A stretch of DNA of 64,000 nucleotides from MGBC114079 sp964531385 (GTDB lineage Bacteria; Bacillota; Clostridia; Lachnospirales; CAG-274), in the NCBI GenBank assembly GCA_964531385.1, contig CAZHGC010000003.1, positions 62,001-126,000 on the forward strand. The letters are read 5' to 3'. A program made the translations under genes and the position numbers. Numbering within the stretch: the first letter of the stretch is position 1; each line of letters starts with the position of its first letter. Shown here one piece after another: positions 1-7,630 of the stretch. The notes beneath the pieces were generated by a model. It was not told the DNA's origin. It saw only the letters and a program-made list of their open reading frames with translations, and did no database searches.

Positions 1-324
1 AAATATATTTTGCTTGTTTTAATTCCGATTGTCGGAATTGTTTTATCTGTTATGTGCGAATTTTTGAAAAACAAAAAAACTGTGTTATTTTTAATGGTTA
101 TAAGCTATATTGTTGCTTTTTTCGGCCTTTATTTTGCAACTTTTTCAGTTAACAAAATTGACAGTTATGAGCTTTCGTTCGGATATTTCGGAACTTTGTT
201 TTGTTATACTCTCGTTTTTGTTGTTGGTGTTTTTCAACATCTTTTCGATTCAAGCGACAAAGAAGAGGATATTTGGACAGAAAAGCCGGTTTTGCAGAAG
301 TTTAAAAGAAAAGTTAAAAAATGA
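1..324 (+). CDS. membrane protein, 5'-truncated by window edge
   Basis: The reading frame is open from base 1, so the true start probably lies outside the window; an internal TTG at 10 is the first start-like codon. The visible 107 residues contain three hydrophobic stretches (roughly residues 2-16, 27-48 and 60-77) followed by a charged, lysine-rich cytoplasmic-type tail ending in KRKVKK. This is the pattern of a small multi-pass inner-membrane protein. No family motif is recognised and no function is proposed. It is followed by a long inverted repeat (359-402). Confidence 0.6.
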   Translation, partial: KYILLVLIPIVGIVLSVMCEFLKNKKTVLFLMVISYIVAFFGLYFATFSVNKIDSYELSFGYFGTLFCYTLVFVVGVFQHLFDSSDKEEDIWTEKPVLQKFKRKVKK

Positions 325-358
325 TTTTGAAAATATAAATTGTGTTTGAATTGTTTTG

Positions 359-402
359 CCAATAAAGTAAGTTCCCTGTTTTTTGGGGAATTACTTTATT
401 GG
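359..402. repeat. long inverted repeat between convergent genes
   Basis: CCAATAAAGTAAGTTCCC is followed, after a T-rich loop, by its near-perfect complement ending at TTTATTGG. It lies between a rightward gene ending at 324 and a leftward gene ending at 428. Neither side has a proper U-tract after the stem, so it is only a possible bidirectional terminator. A 13-bp direct repeat, TTGGTTGTTAATG (399-411 and 421-433), overlaps its right end. Confidence 0.6.
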
Positions 403-427
403 TTGTTAATGCTTTGAATGTTGGTTG

Positions 428-649
428 TTAATGGATTATTTTTTTGTTGCTCGATAAGCCCAAAATGTAATCGGAGCTTATTTTATAAAATTTGCAAAGT
501 GTTATTAAATGGCGAATTGGCATTTCGTTTATTCCTTTTTCATATCTTGAATATACTTGTTGTGTTGTTTGAAGCACAGCGGCTATTTCTTTTTGTGTTA
601 GGTCGTTATCTTCCCTGAGTTCTCTTATTATGTCATTATAATTTTTCAT
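428..649 (-). CDS. XRE/Cro-family transcriptional regulator
   Basis: A 73-residue protein consisting of one helix-turn-helix XRE domain (LTQKEIAAVLQTTQQVYSRY) followed by a short C-terminal tail, YILGLSSNKKIIH. The start at 649 is chosen because a GGGAGG ribosome site lies 8 nt upstream; the frame is open further upstream but without a site. Single-domain XRE proteins of this size usually bind DNA as dimers and repress nearby promoters. A short palindrome, TACAC-N8-GTGTA, lies about 115 bp upstream inside a divergent promoter and is a candidate operator (inference). A paralogue with the same architecture sits at 62987-63202. Confidence 0.85.
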   Translation of the reverse strand: MKNYNDIIRELREDNDLTQKEIAAVLQTTQQVYSRYEKGINEMPIRHLITLCKFYKISSDYILGLSSNKKIIH

Positions 650-756
650 TTTTTTTGCCTCCCGTTTTTGAGTTGGAAATCTTATAACGGCATTTCCCTT
701 GATGATTAAAATTATTACGATTTGGGAGTTATGGTAGCATACAATGAACAAATATA

Positions 757-785
757 TTGACTTTACACTATATTAGGTGTATAAT
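757..785 (+). promoter_or_regulatory. sigma-A promoter with internal palindrome
   Basis: TTGACT at 757-762, a 17-bp spacer and TATAAT at 780-785 form a near-consensus vegetative promoter pointing right. The spacer carries TACAC (764-768) and GTGTA (777-781), an inverted repeat that would let a dimeric repressor block the polymerase. The closest candidate repressor is the divergent XRE protein at 428-649. Confidence 0.7.
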
Positions 786-791
786 TGTATA

Positions 792-1039
792 AAATTTAAC
801 CTGTATCAAAAAATGTTTGCTTGAGTATTTGAATTTGCTTTTACAACGATAATTACGATATTAAAAAAACTCGTTCACTAAGTGTGTATATTTTACTCAG
901 TTCATTTTTTTAGTTTCTACATTTATATTTTCAAATAAAATAAATTTTTATCCCCCAATAAAATTTTATTTTACTCAAGCTAAGCATTTTATGATAAATG
1001 ATAAGACCGGTTGATTGAATTAATCGGTTTTATTTTTTT
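792..1039 (+). ncRNA. candidate small RNA (promoter to terminator, no ORF)
   Basis: The predicted transcript runs from about 792 to the U-tract of the terminator at 1039, roughly 248 nt. No ORF of useful length with a ribosome binding site is present on this strand. The 5' and 3' ends do not pair as they would in 6S RNA, and no known riboswitch consensus was recognised. It could also be a long leader with readthrough into the OPT gene at 1168. Function unknown. Confidence 0.35.
1003..1039 (+). terminator. intrinsic terminator
   Basis: AAGACCGGTT pairs with AATCGGTTTT (two G-U pairs) across a 9-nt loop and is followed by a T-rich run to 1039. It ends the candidate transcript that starts near 792. 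Confidence 0.65.
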
Positions 1040-1167
1040 GTCTTAATTGTATTTTTTTATTTGTTTTGGACAAAATAGAAACAAAGCAGGTTTTAAAAAA
1101 GTTATGGTTTTTGATTGAAAAAGCGATAAAACTGCGGATTACAAGTTATTGTAAAGGGGAACGATTT

Positions 1168-3063
1168 ATGAAAAACGAAGAAAAATTTCAGCCATTTGTT
1201 TCTGCCGATAAAAAAATTCCCGAGATTACGAATACTTCCATAATTTTGGGTGTAATTCTTGCTTGTGTTTTTGGAGCGGCAAATGCGTATTTGGGGCTTA
1301 GAGTTGGTATGACGGTTTCGGCTTCGATACCGGCAGCGGTTATTTCCATGGGTGTTATCAGAATTATTTTAAAAAAAGAATCTATTCTTGAAAATAATAT
1401 TGTTCAAACTATTGGGTCTGCCGGAGAATCGGTTGCGGCGGGGGCGATTTTTACTCTTCCGACGCTGTTTATGTGGCAGAATGAATGGGGAATTGGAAGT
1501 GCTTCTCTTTTTAATATTACAATTATTTCTCTTTGCGGAGGTGTTCTTGGTGTTTTATTTATGGTACCTTTAAGAAAAGCTTTAATTGTTAAAGAGCATA
1601 AAAATTTGCCATATCCCGAAGGAACGGCATGTGCGGAAGTTCTTATTGCGGGAGAAAAAAAGGGCAAAGGGGCGATTGCTGTTTTTTCGGGGCTTGGGAT
1701 TTCTTCCATTTATAAATTTTTTACAGAGGGAATTAAAATTTTTCCGGCTCAAATTCATTTTGAATTTAACAAATTTAAAGGCGGAGCTTTTGGAATTGAT
1801 GTTTTGCCGGCTCTTCTTGGAGTTGGCTATATTTGCGGGGCAAAAATTGCATCATATATGTTTGCCGGAGGGATTTTGAGTTGGCTTGTTATTATGCCGT
1901 TGATTAACATTTTTGGTGGTGACGCTGTTCTTTTTCCTGCAAACGAAATTATTTCGAATATGACTTCGAACGAAATTTGGAGCAATTATATACGATATAT
2001 TGGTGCGGGGGCTGTTGCAACGGGCGGAATAATCAGCCTTATTAAAACAATGCCGATTATTTTTAAAACTTTGGTTCAAACTTTTAAAAGTGTTGGCGGA
2101 GGGGAATTTGAGAAAAGTTATGAAAGAACGGAAAGAGACATTTCAATTAAAGTTATTGGCATAACAATTTTTTTGCTTATACTTATTATATGGCTTGTTC
2201 CGTCTGTTCCGGTTAATTTTACGGGTGCGGTTATAATTACTTTGTTTTCGTTCTTTTTTGCGGCGGTTTCATCAAGACTTGTTGGGCTTGTTGGAAGCAG
2301 TAACAACCCTGTTTCGGGTATGGCAATTGCAACTTTGCTTATTGCAGCGGTTATACTTAAAGGAACGGGAATTATGGGAAGAGAGGGAATGATTTCTGCC
2401 ATTGCAATTGGGTCGGTTATTTGCATTGTTGGAGCTGTTGCCGGAGACACTTCTCAAGACCTTAAAACGGGTTTTTTGCTTGGAGCAACACCGAAAAAAC
2501 AACAAATTGGCGAATTTATTGGAATTATTGTTTCGGCTTTGATAATTGGCGGGGTTCTTTATCTTTTGGACAAAGCTTGGGGATATGGTTCGGGCGAACT
2601 TCCGGCACCGCAAGCTACTCTTATGAAAATGGTTGTTGAGGGAGTTATGGACGGAAATTTGCCTTGGAACTTGGTTATTTCGGGGGCGATGATTGCGGTT
2701 GCGGTTGAAGTTCTTAAAATTCCGGTTTTGCCATTTGCTGTTGGATTATATTTGCCTATTCATTTAAGTGCGACGATTATGATTGGCGGAATTATAAGGT
2801 TGATTTTTGAAAAACGAAAAGAAAACGAAAAGTTTGGAAGTGAAGTTGTTGAAAAGGGGATTTTGTATTCTTCGGGGCTTATTGCAGGAGAAGGACTTGT
2901 TGGAATTTTGCTTGCGGTGTTTGCGGTTATTCCTTTTGGAAAAAGCAGTTTTGGTGAGTTTATAAACATTTCGGACGTTTTGGGTATGGGAACGATTGGA
3001 AGTGTTGTGTTTTTTGGTTTGCTTTGTGGGTCGTTCTTCTTTTTTTTCAAAAAAAGAGCGTAA
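1168..3063 (+). CDS. OPT-family oligopeptide transporter
   Basis: A 631-residue polytopic membrane protein of the bacterial oligopeptide transporter (OPT) family, which imports small peptides with protons across the cytoplasmic membrane. The family signature near the N-terminus, NAYLGLRVGMTVSASIPA, is present at about residues 32-49, and at least a dozen hydrophobic helices follow. Length is normal for the bacterial branch. The start is the ATG with AAAGGGGA seven bases upstream; the longer frame from 1066 has no ribosome site. It is monocistronic: an intrinsic terminator follows at 3097-3137. Substrate cannot be read from sequence. Confidence 0.9.
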   Translation: MKNEEKFQPFVSADKKIPEITNTSIILGVILACVFGAANAYLGLRVGMTVSASIPAAVISMGVIRIILKKESILENNIVQTIGSAGESVAAGAIFTLPTLFMWQNEWGIGSASLFNITIISLCGGVLGVLFMVPLRKALIVKEHKNLPYPEGTACAEVLIAGEKKGKGAIAVFSGLGISSIYKFFTEGIKIFPAQIHFEFNKFKGGAFGIDVLPALLGVGYICGAKIASYMFAGGILSWLVIMPLINIFGGDAVLFPANEIISNMTSNEIWSNYIRYIGAGAVATGGIISLIKTMPIIFKTLVQTFKSVGGGEFEKSYERTERDISIKVIGITIFLLILIIWLVPSVPVNFTGAVIITLFSFFFAAVSSRLVGLVGSSNNPVSGMAIATLLIAAVILKGTGIMGREGMISAIAIGSVICIVGAVAGDTSQDLKTGFLLGATPKKQQIGEFIGIIVSALIIGGVLYLLDKAWGYGSGELPAPQATLMKMVVEGVMDGNLPWNLVISGAMIAVAVEVLKIPVLPFAVGLYLPIHLSATIMIGGIIRLIFEKRKENEKFGSEVVEKGILYSSGLIAGEGLVGILLAVFAVIPFGKSSFGEFINISDVLGMGTIGSVVFFGLLCGSFFFFFKKRA

Positions 3064-3096
3064 AGTTATGATGCAAATTTGATGTAATCAATTTTT

Positions 3097-3137
3097 AAAG
3101 GGAGTGGAGAATTTTGATGTTTTCTATACTCCTTTTT
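3097..3137 (+). terminator. terminator of the OPT gene
   Basis: AAAGGGAGTGGAGAA pairs imperfectly with TTCTATACTCCTTT, followed by TTTT. It closes the transporter unit before the next promoter at 3163. Confidence 0.65.
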
Positions 3138-3162
3138 ATTTGCGAAAAATTTTTTCGGTATG

Positions 3163-3191
3163 TTGACAAGAAAACAATTTGTTAATATAAT
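3163..3191 (+). promoter_or_regulatory. consensus sigma-A promoter
   Basis: TTGACA at 3163-3168 and TATAAT at 3186-3191 are separated by exactly 17 bp. Transcription would begin near 3198, which rules out the ATG at 3195 and supports the start at 3222 for the following gene. Confidence 0.85.
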
Positions 3192-3221
3192 TATATGGAA
3201 AAAAATTGGGGGTGTTTTTTT

Positions 3222-3971
3222 ATGAAAACAATGATTAAATGGCTGATTTTTGTGTTGCCTATTGCTGTTATCGGCGGTTTTTTTACGGGGATTTATACAT
3301 ATGAATATTTTGGCGAAGAATTTCGGCAGACTGTTTTGACGGCTATTGGCAGTGAAGAGATTTTTTTTGTAATTACGACCGTTCAGAGCGTGGTATATTC
3401 AGTTGTTGCAACAATTTTGGGAGTTTTACTTTCACAAAAGATTGGGCTTTTGAAGCCGGTTGCCTTTGAATGGAAAATTTTGAGAAATGTACTTATTGCA
3501 ACTGTTTGTTGTGGGATTTTATTTGCGGGGGATTATTTCACTTTTGGACAAATTATTCCTCAAGTTGCCGCAGATTATGAAAAGGGAATCAGTTTTGCGT
3601 ATTTTTGTGCTTCTGTTTCGTATGGCGGAGTTATTGAAGAGGTTATGCTTAGGCTGTTTTTTATGAGTCTTGTTGCATTTTGCATTTGGAAAATTTTTTA
3701 CAGAAAAAAGGATAAAGAAAAAATTCCTTGTGGTGTTTTTGTTTTTGCAAATATTATTTCTGCAATTATTTTTGCGGTTGGGCATATTCCCGCAACAATG
3801 ACGATTTTTGGAGAAATTAATTTTTTAATTATTGTAAGATGTTTTTTGCTTAATGGAGGGTTTGGTCTTTTGTTTGGCAGATTTTATCGAAAATATGGAA
3901 TTCAATATGCTTTTGTTGGACATATTGGAGTGCACGTTGTTTCGAAGCTTATTTTGATTTTTGCAATATGA
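3222..3971 (+). CDS. CPBP-family intramembrane glutamic-type protease
   Basis: A 249-residue integral membrane protein of the CPBP (CAAX protease and bacteriocin-processing) family, with about seven hydrophobic segments. The catalytic motifs are visible in order: EEVMLR (E139, E140, R144), FAVGH (H188) and a late His motif, HIGVHV (H234, H238). The last motif reads HxxxH where HxxxN is usual. Members process prenylated or peptide substrates within the membrane, or act in bacteriocin immunity; the substrate here is unknown. Start follows a GGGGGTG ribosome site and fits the promoter at 3163-3191. A second CPBP protein is at 14644-15570. Confidence 0.8.
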   Translation: MKTMIKWLIFVLPIAVIGGFFTGIYTYEYFGEEFRQTVLTAIGSEEIFFVITTVQSVVYSVVATILGVLLSQKIGLLKPVAFEWKILRNVLIATVCCGILFAGDYFTFGQIIPQVAADYEKGISFAYFCASVSYGGVIEEVMLRLFFMSLVAFCIWKIFYRKKDKEKIPCGVFVFANIISAIIFAVGHIPATMTIFGEINFLIIVRCFLLNGGFGLLFGRFYRKYGIQYAFVGHIGVHVVSKLILIFAI

Positions 3972-4156
3972 TTTATTTTTACAATTTTATTAAAAAAAGA
4001 ATAATTTTGCAGTTTTTAAGCAATACTGATAATTGGGCAAAGTTTGTCTGATTAGGATATTTTTTCTGTGTGAAATAAGCTTGCAATTATTGTTTGGGGC
4101 TTATGATATTGGGTTGTTGAACCATACAAAAATTGCAAAATTATAATTGTGCGGTG

Positions 4157-4185
4157 TTGATTTGAAACGAAATATATGATATAAT
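4157..4185 (+). promoter_or_regulatory. sigma-A promoter for the DUF1292 gene
   Basis: TTGATT (4157-4162), 17-bp spacer, TATAAT (4180-4185), 34 bp ahead of the ATG at 4220. The rest of the 3972-4219 gap shows no other gene. Confidence 0.75.
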
Positions 4186-4219
4186 TATTAAAACAAATAA
4201 ATTTTTAAGGAGATTATTT

Positions 4220-4585
4220 ATGGATAACGAAAAAAATTGCACTTGCGGCTGCGGACACGACCATAATCACGATGAACATGATTGTTGCGGACATGACCAC
4301 CAGACTATGACAATTGTTACAGACGAAAACGAAGAATTAAAATGCACTATTTTGGGGACTTTTGACGTTGATGACAAAGAATATATAGCACTTTTGCCTA
4401 TGGGCGAAGAAGAAGTTCTTATATATCAATTTATTCTTCACGAGGACGACAGCTTTGAACTTTTGAACATTGAAACAGACGAAGAATTTGAAAAAGTTGA
4501 AGACGCATTTTTTGAAATTTTCGGCGATGAAGCTTTTGAGGACGAAGATTTTGACGAGGACGACTTTGACGACGAAGAAGAATGA
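4220..4585 (+). CDS. DUF1292 protein with Cys/His-rich N-terminus
   Basis: 121 residues. The middle part (about residues 30-100) matches the DUF1292 (YrzB-like) pattern common in Firmicutes, a small acidic cytoplasmic domain of unknown role. It carries a distinct N-terminal extension of about 29 residues packed with Cys and His (CTCGCGHDHNHDEHDCCGHD), which looks like a metal-binding tail, and a C-terminal run of Asp and Glu. The ribosome site AAGGAG precedes the ATG. Whether the tail binds zinc, nickel or copper is not knowable by eye. Confidence 0.8.
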   Translation: MDNEKNCTCGCGHDHNHDEHDCCGHDHQTMTIVTDENEELKCTILGTFDVDDKEYIALLPMGEEEVLIYQFILHEDDSFELLNIETDEEFEKVEDAFFEIFGDEAFEDEDFDEDDFDDEEE

Positions 4586-4605
4586 TTTTAACTTGTTTTA
4601 TTAAA

Positions 4606-4628
4606 GGCAAATGAGTTTGAAATTTGCC
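4606..4628 (+). other. hairpin between two genes
   Basis: GGCAAAT and ATTTGCC form a perfect 7-bp stem with a 9-nt loop. No T-run follows, so it is not a standard terminator; it may stabilise or process the mRNA between the DUF1292 gene and the next gene. Confidence 0.4.
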
Positions 4629-4665
4629 GACAAGTGTTTTATTAATTTACGAAAGGAGGATTTCT

Positions 4666-5388
4666 ATGCTTACAAATTTATTCTACTATGATTTTTATAA
4701 ACCGTATATTTTCAAAAATGAAAAGATAACGTCAAAATATCCAAAATCAAATTCCGATAAAAGTAAAAATTCGGAAGCTCGATTTTTGAATGATGACAAA
4801 TCTGAAAACGAATATTCTTTTTTTCTGAACAAGACTTTTAAAAAAGAAATTGTTAATTATGCCGAAAATATTTCCGTTGATTTTAATTCGATTAAAAATT
4901 CGGTTAAAAATATTATTAACAATGTTGGCGGTTCTTATGTTAATATTGATTCGAAAAAAGAAATTTTGAAAAAAGAATTATCGGAACTTGAAGAAAAATA
5001 TAACTCATATAAAGATTTTGCGGAAAACAATTATAAGAATAGTTCTCTCCTTTCGGAATTCTCGGATAATTTGAAATTTTGTTTTGAAGAAAATTCGGGG
5101 GTTTTGGCTAAATTTGGAATGAATTATGATAATGAGGCTCAAACTCTTTATTTTGATGAGGAATATTTTAATTCTTTAAATTTATCGAAAATGGGAAAGA
5201 ACATTAACGAACTTTCTGAATTTTGCAAAACAGTGTATGACCAAACTTGCGAAATAATGAAAGTTCCTATGGAAGAATATATGGGATTTAAAAATTTGAG
5301 CTATTATTATAATTACATATTTTCAAATGAAAATCATAATACTGTTAAAATAATTGAAACGGGAATGTTAGTTGACATAAGTTTGTGA
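4666..5388 (+). CDS. hypothetical protein
   Basis: 240 residues, not recognised. The start is the ATG behind GAAAGGAGG; an upstream start at 4624 lacks a site. The protein is rich in Asn, Lys, Ser and aromatic residues and has no signal peptide or membrane helix. A predicted coiled-coil-like helix (about residues 90-125, ILKKELSELEEKYNSY) is followed by a segment containing NYDNEAQTLYFDEE, a strand-turn pattern seen in some flagellar filament-type proteins, but the resemblance is too weak for an assignment. It is followed by a terminator. Confidence 0.7.
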   Translation: MLTNLFYYDFYKPYIFKNEKITSKYPKSNSDKSKNSEARFLNDDKSENEYSFFLNKTFKKEIVNYAENISVDFNSIKNSVKNIINNVGGSYVNIDSKKEILKKELSELEEKYNSYKDFAENNYKNSSLLSEFSDNLKFCFEENSGVLAKFGMNYDNEAQTLYFDEEYFNSLNLSKMGKNINELSEFCKTVYDQTCEIMKVPMEEYMGFKNLSYYYNYIFSNENHNTVKIIETGMLVDISL

Positions 5389-5404
5389 AATGTTATGCGA
5401 GATT

Positions 5405-5440
5405 AGCGGATTTGTTGGTTATCAATGAATTCGCTTTTTA
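5405..5440 (+). terminator. intrinsic terminator
   Basis: AGCGGATT pairs with AATTCGCT (one G-U pair) and runs into TTTTTA. It ends the unit that begins at 4157. Confidence 0.6.
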
Positions 5441-5490
5441 TATAGATTGGAAAATTTGAGATTGATTTTAAGAGAGGATAAAATAAAAAA

Positions 5491-5564
5491 TCGGGGTGAC
5501 AAGATTTGAACTTGCGACCTCTTGAACCCCATTCAAGCGCGCTACCAAGCTACGCCACACCCCG
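5491..5564 (-). tRNA. tRNA-Pro (anticodon GGG)
   Basis: Read on the minus strand, the 74 nt fold into a full cloverleaf: acceptor CGGGGTG/CACCCCG, D-arm, anticodon stem CTTGA/TCAAG with loop ATGGGGT, and a T-arm GCAAG-TTCAAAT-CTTGT. The anticodon is GGG, reading CCC and CCU proline codons. CCA is not encoded; the discriminator is A. A T-run right after the acceptor stem can terminate transcription. Confidence 0.95.
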
Positions 5565-5605
5565 ATGATATAAATAACATTGCACAACTGTGCAACACTA
5601 CTCAC

Positions 5606-5634
5606 ATAATAGCATATGAGCGGGGCATTGTCAA
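5606..5634 (-). promoter_or_regulatory. promoter of tRNA-Pro
   Basis: On the minus strand, TTGACA (5634-5629) and TATTAT (5611-5606) are spaced by 17 bp, about 42 bp ahead of the mature tRNA 5' end. Confidence 0.8.
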
Positions 5635-5832
5635 GATGAAAATTTGTTTGCAAAAAAGTTTTCTTAAAGTGTGATTGTTATCAAAATATCGAATAATTAA
5701 GCGAGCCATATTTATTTAGGTTTATGAAAATGGGATTTGTATTTTTTTATTAGACGAATGTGTTACAAATTTGTTAATATGACCAAATATTGGTAATTTT
5801 GGAGTTTATCTTGTGTAATTTTTTACAATCTC

Positions 5833-5861
5833 TTGACATTATTATTAAATGGTTATAAAAT
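5833..5861 (+). promoter_or_regulatory. promoter of rny
   Basis: TTGACA at 5833-5838 followed 17 bp later by TAAAAT (5856-5861). The leader to the rny start is about 140 nt. Nothing else gene-like is seen in 5565-6009. Confidence 0.6.
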
Positions 5862-5880
5862 AATATAGGTATTGTTTTTT

Positions 5881-5968
5881 TAATATGTGCTTTTCGTACA
5901 TATTTTGATTTAATACTGAAAGTTTATTTCTCTTTTTATAAACATATGTGCTTTTTTAGTGTTTATAT
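5881..5968 (+). promoter_or_regulatory. two repeat hairpins in the rny leader
   Basis: ATATGTGCTTTT occurs at 5883-5894 and again at 5944-5955, each inside a hairpin (AATATGT/ACATATT, and ATAAAC/GTTTAT). The shared loop sequence suggests a repeated protein-binding or cleavage element in the 5' UTR. RNase Y could plausibly act on its own leader, but this is inference. Confidence 0.35.
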
Positions 5969-6009
5969 TATTTGAACTTTGAAAATTTAATATAAGGAGG
6001 TGTTTTGTT

Positions 6010-7560
6010 CTGGAAACGACTCAGATAATTGTTACAGCTCTTTCTTGTGTGCTTTCGGTTTGTGTTGGTGCTTTAATCGGCTATCTTTTGAGGAGAAGAA
6101 CTGCCGAGGCAAAAATTGGCTCTGCCGAAAAAGAGGCAGACAACATAATTGTTAAAGCAAAAGCCGAAGCCGAAGCCAAAAAGAAAGAAATTTTACTTGA
6201 AACAAAAGAAGAAAGTATCAGAGCAAAAAATGAAGCTGAAAGAGAATGCAAAGAGCGAAAAGCTGAACTTCAAAGATTTGAAAAGAGATTGCTTCAAAAA
6301 GAAGAAACTTTGGATAAAAAAAGTAATACACTTGAAAAAAAGGAAGAACAGTATCAAGCTAAAGTTGAAGAAGTTGAAAAAATTAAGGTTGAAGCGAACA
6401 AGCTTAGAGAAAAGCAAACAGCCGAACTTGAACGCATATCGGGATTTACTTCCGAACAAGCAAAACAATACTTATTATCAACTATTGAATCTGAAGTTAA
6501 ACACGAAGCTGCCGTTATGGTTAAAGAAATTGAAAATAAGGCAAAACAAGATGCAGATAAAAAGGCAAAAGACATTATTGCTTCTGCAATTCAAAGATGT
6601 GCTGTTGACCACGTTACGGAAACGACCGTTTCTGTTGTTCCTCTTCCAAATGATGAAATGAAAGGTCGAATTATTGGTCGTGAGGGCCGAAATATTCGAA
6701 CGCTTGAATCTTTAACCGGAATTGAGTTAATTATAGACGATACTCCGGAGGCTGTTATTTTGTCTTGCTTTGACCCAATGAAACGAGAAATTGCAAGGAT
6801 TGCCCTTGAAAAACTTATAATTGACGGGCGTATTCACCCTGCAAGAATTGAAGAAATGGTTGAAAAAGCCAAAAAAGAAGTTGAAGTTATGATTAAAGAA
6901 GAGGGTGAGGCCGCTTCTTTTGAAACCGGTGTTCATGGACTTCACCCTGAATTAATTCGTTTGCTTGGCAAAATGAAATTCAGAACAAGTTATGGTCAAA
7001 ATATTTTGAAACATTCAGTTGAAGTGTCGCATTTGTGTGGAATTATGGCCGGAGAACTTGGTGTTGATGTGACTCTTGCAAAGCGTGCGGGGTTGCTTCA
7101 TGACATTGGGAAATCCGTTAATCACGATGTTGAGGGCTCTCATGTTAGTCTTGGGGCTGCTTTATGCCGAAAATATCGTGAAAATGATATTATTATTAAT
7201 GCCGTTGAAGCACATCATGGTGATGTTGAGCCAACAAGCATTATAGCTGTTTTGGTTCAGGCGGCAGATGCTATATCCGCTGCAAGGCCGGGTGCAAGGC
7301 GTGAAACTTTGGAATCATATATTAAACGTCTTCAAACTTTGGAGAACATTGCGGATACATTTAATGGAGTTGAAAAATCTTTTGCAATTCAAGCCGGTCG
7401 AGAATTGCGAATTATCATAATACCTGAAGAGGTTAATGATTCTGATATGACTTTGCTTGCCAGAGATATTGCCAAAAAGATTGAGGCAGAGCTTGAATAT
7501 CCGGGGCAAATTAAAGTTAATCTTATTAGAGAAACAAGAGCCATTGAGTATGCAAAATAA
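6010..7560 (+). CDS. rny: ribonuclease Y
   Basis: RNase Y is the membrane-anchored endoribonuclease that starts mRNA decay in many Gram-positive bacteria. The protein shows an N-terminal membrane helix (CVLSVCVGALIGYLL), a long charged coiled coil (about residues 35-200), a KH domain with GRIIGREGRNIR, and an HD domain with LLHDIGKS. The only in-frame start at a good distance (9 nt) from AAGGAGG is CTG at 6010, giving 516 residues, the family norm; the next candidate, GTG at 6049, is 48 nt from that site. A strong terminator follows at 7579. Confidence 0.93.
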   Translation: METTQIIVTALSCVLSVCVGALIGYLLRRRTAEAKIGSAEKEADNIIVKAKAEAEAKKKEILLETKEESIRAKNEAERECKERKAELQRFEKRLLQKEETLDKKSNTLEKKEEQYQAKVEEVEKIKVEANKLREKQTAELERISGFTSEQAKQYLLSTIESEVKHEAAVMVKEIENKAKQDADKKAKDIIASAIQRCAVDHVTETTVSVVPLPNDEMKGRIIGREGRNIRTLESLTGIELIIDDTPEAVILSCFDPMKREIARIALEKLIIDGRIHPARIEEMVEKAKKEVEVMIKEEGEAASFETGVHGLHPELIRLLGKMKFRTSYGQNILKHSVEVSHLCGIMAGELGVDVTLAKRAGLLHDIGKSVNHDVEGSHVSLGAALCRKYRENDIIINAVEAHHGDVEPTSIIAVLVQAADAISAARPGARRETLESYIKRLQTLENIADTFNGVEKSFAIQAGRELRIIIIPEEVNDSDMTLLARDIAKKIEAELEYPGQIKVNLIRETRAIEYAK

Positions 7561-7578
7561 GCAAGTGCTTATTTATTT

Positions 7579-7630
7579 AAAAAAAGCTGAGGGAAAACAA
7601 ATAATTGTTTTTCCTCAGCTTTTTATTTTT
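7579..7630. terminator. bidirectional terminator between rny and ridA
   Basis: AAAAAGCTGAGG and CCTCAGCTTTTT form a long stem flanked by A-rich and T-rich runs on either side, so it can stop transcription from both convergent genes. Confidence 0.85.

Larger units (their letters stand above)
651..1167. other. intergenic region with orphan promoter and terminator
   Basis: This 517-bp stretch separates the leftward XRE gene from the rightward OPT transporter. It contains a consensus rightward promoter (757-785), a palindrome inside that promoter, and an intrinsic terminator (1003-1039), but no open reading frame with a ribosome site between them. No convincing promoter for the transporter was found between the terminator and 1168. 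Confidence 0.6.

Noticed and set aside
792..1039. 6S RNA
   Set aside because: The ends do not pair and there is no long rod with a central bubble.
5468..5653. ORF antisense over tRNA-Pro
   Set aside because: It runs through the tRNA gene and has no ribosome site; it is a by-product of the tRNA sequence.
6149..6661. 170-residue ORF inside rny
   Set aside because: A lysine/leucine-rich out-of-frame reading of the coiled-coil region; the true rny frame is supported by KH and HD motifs.
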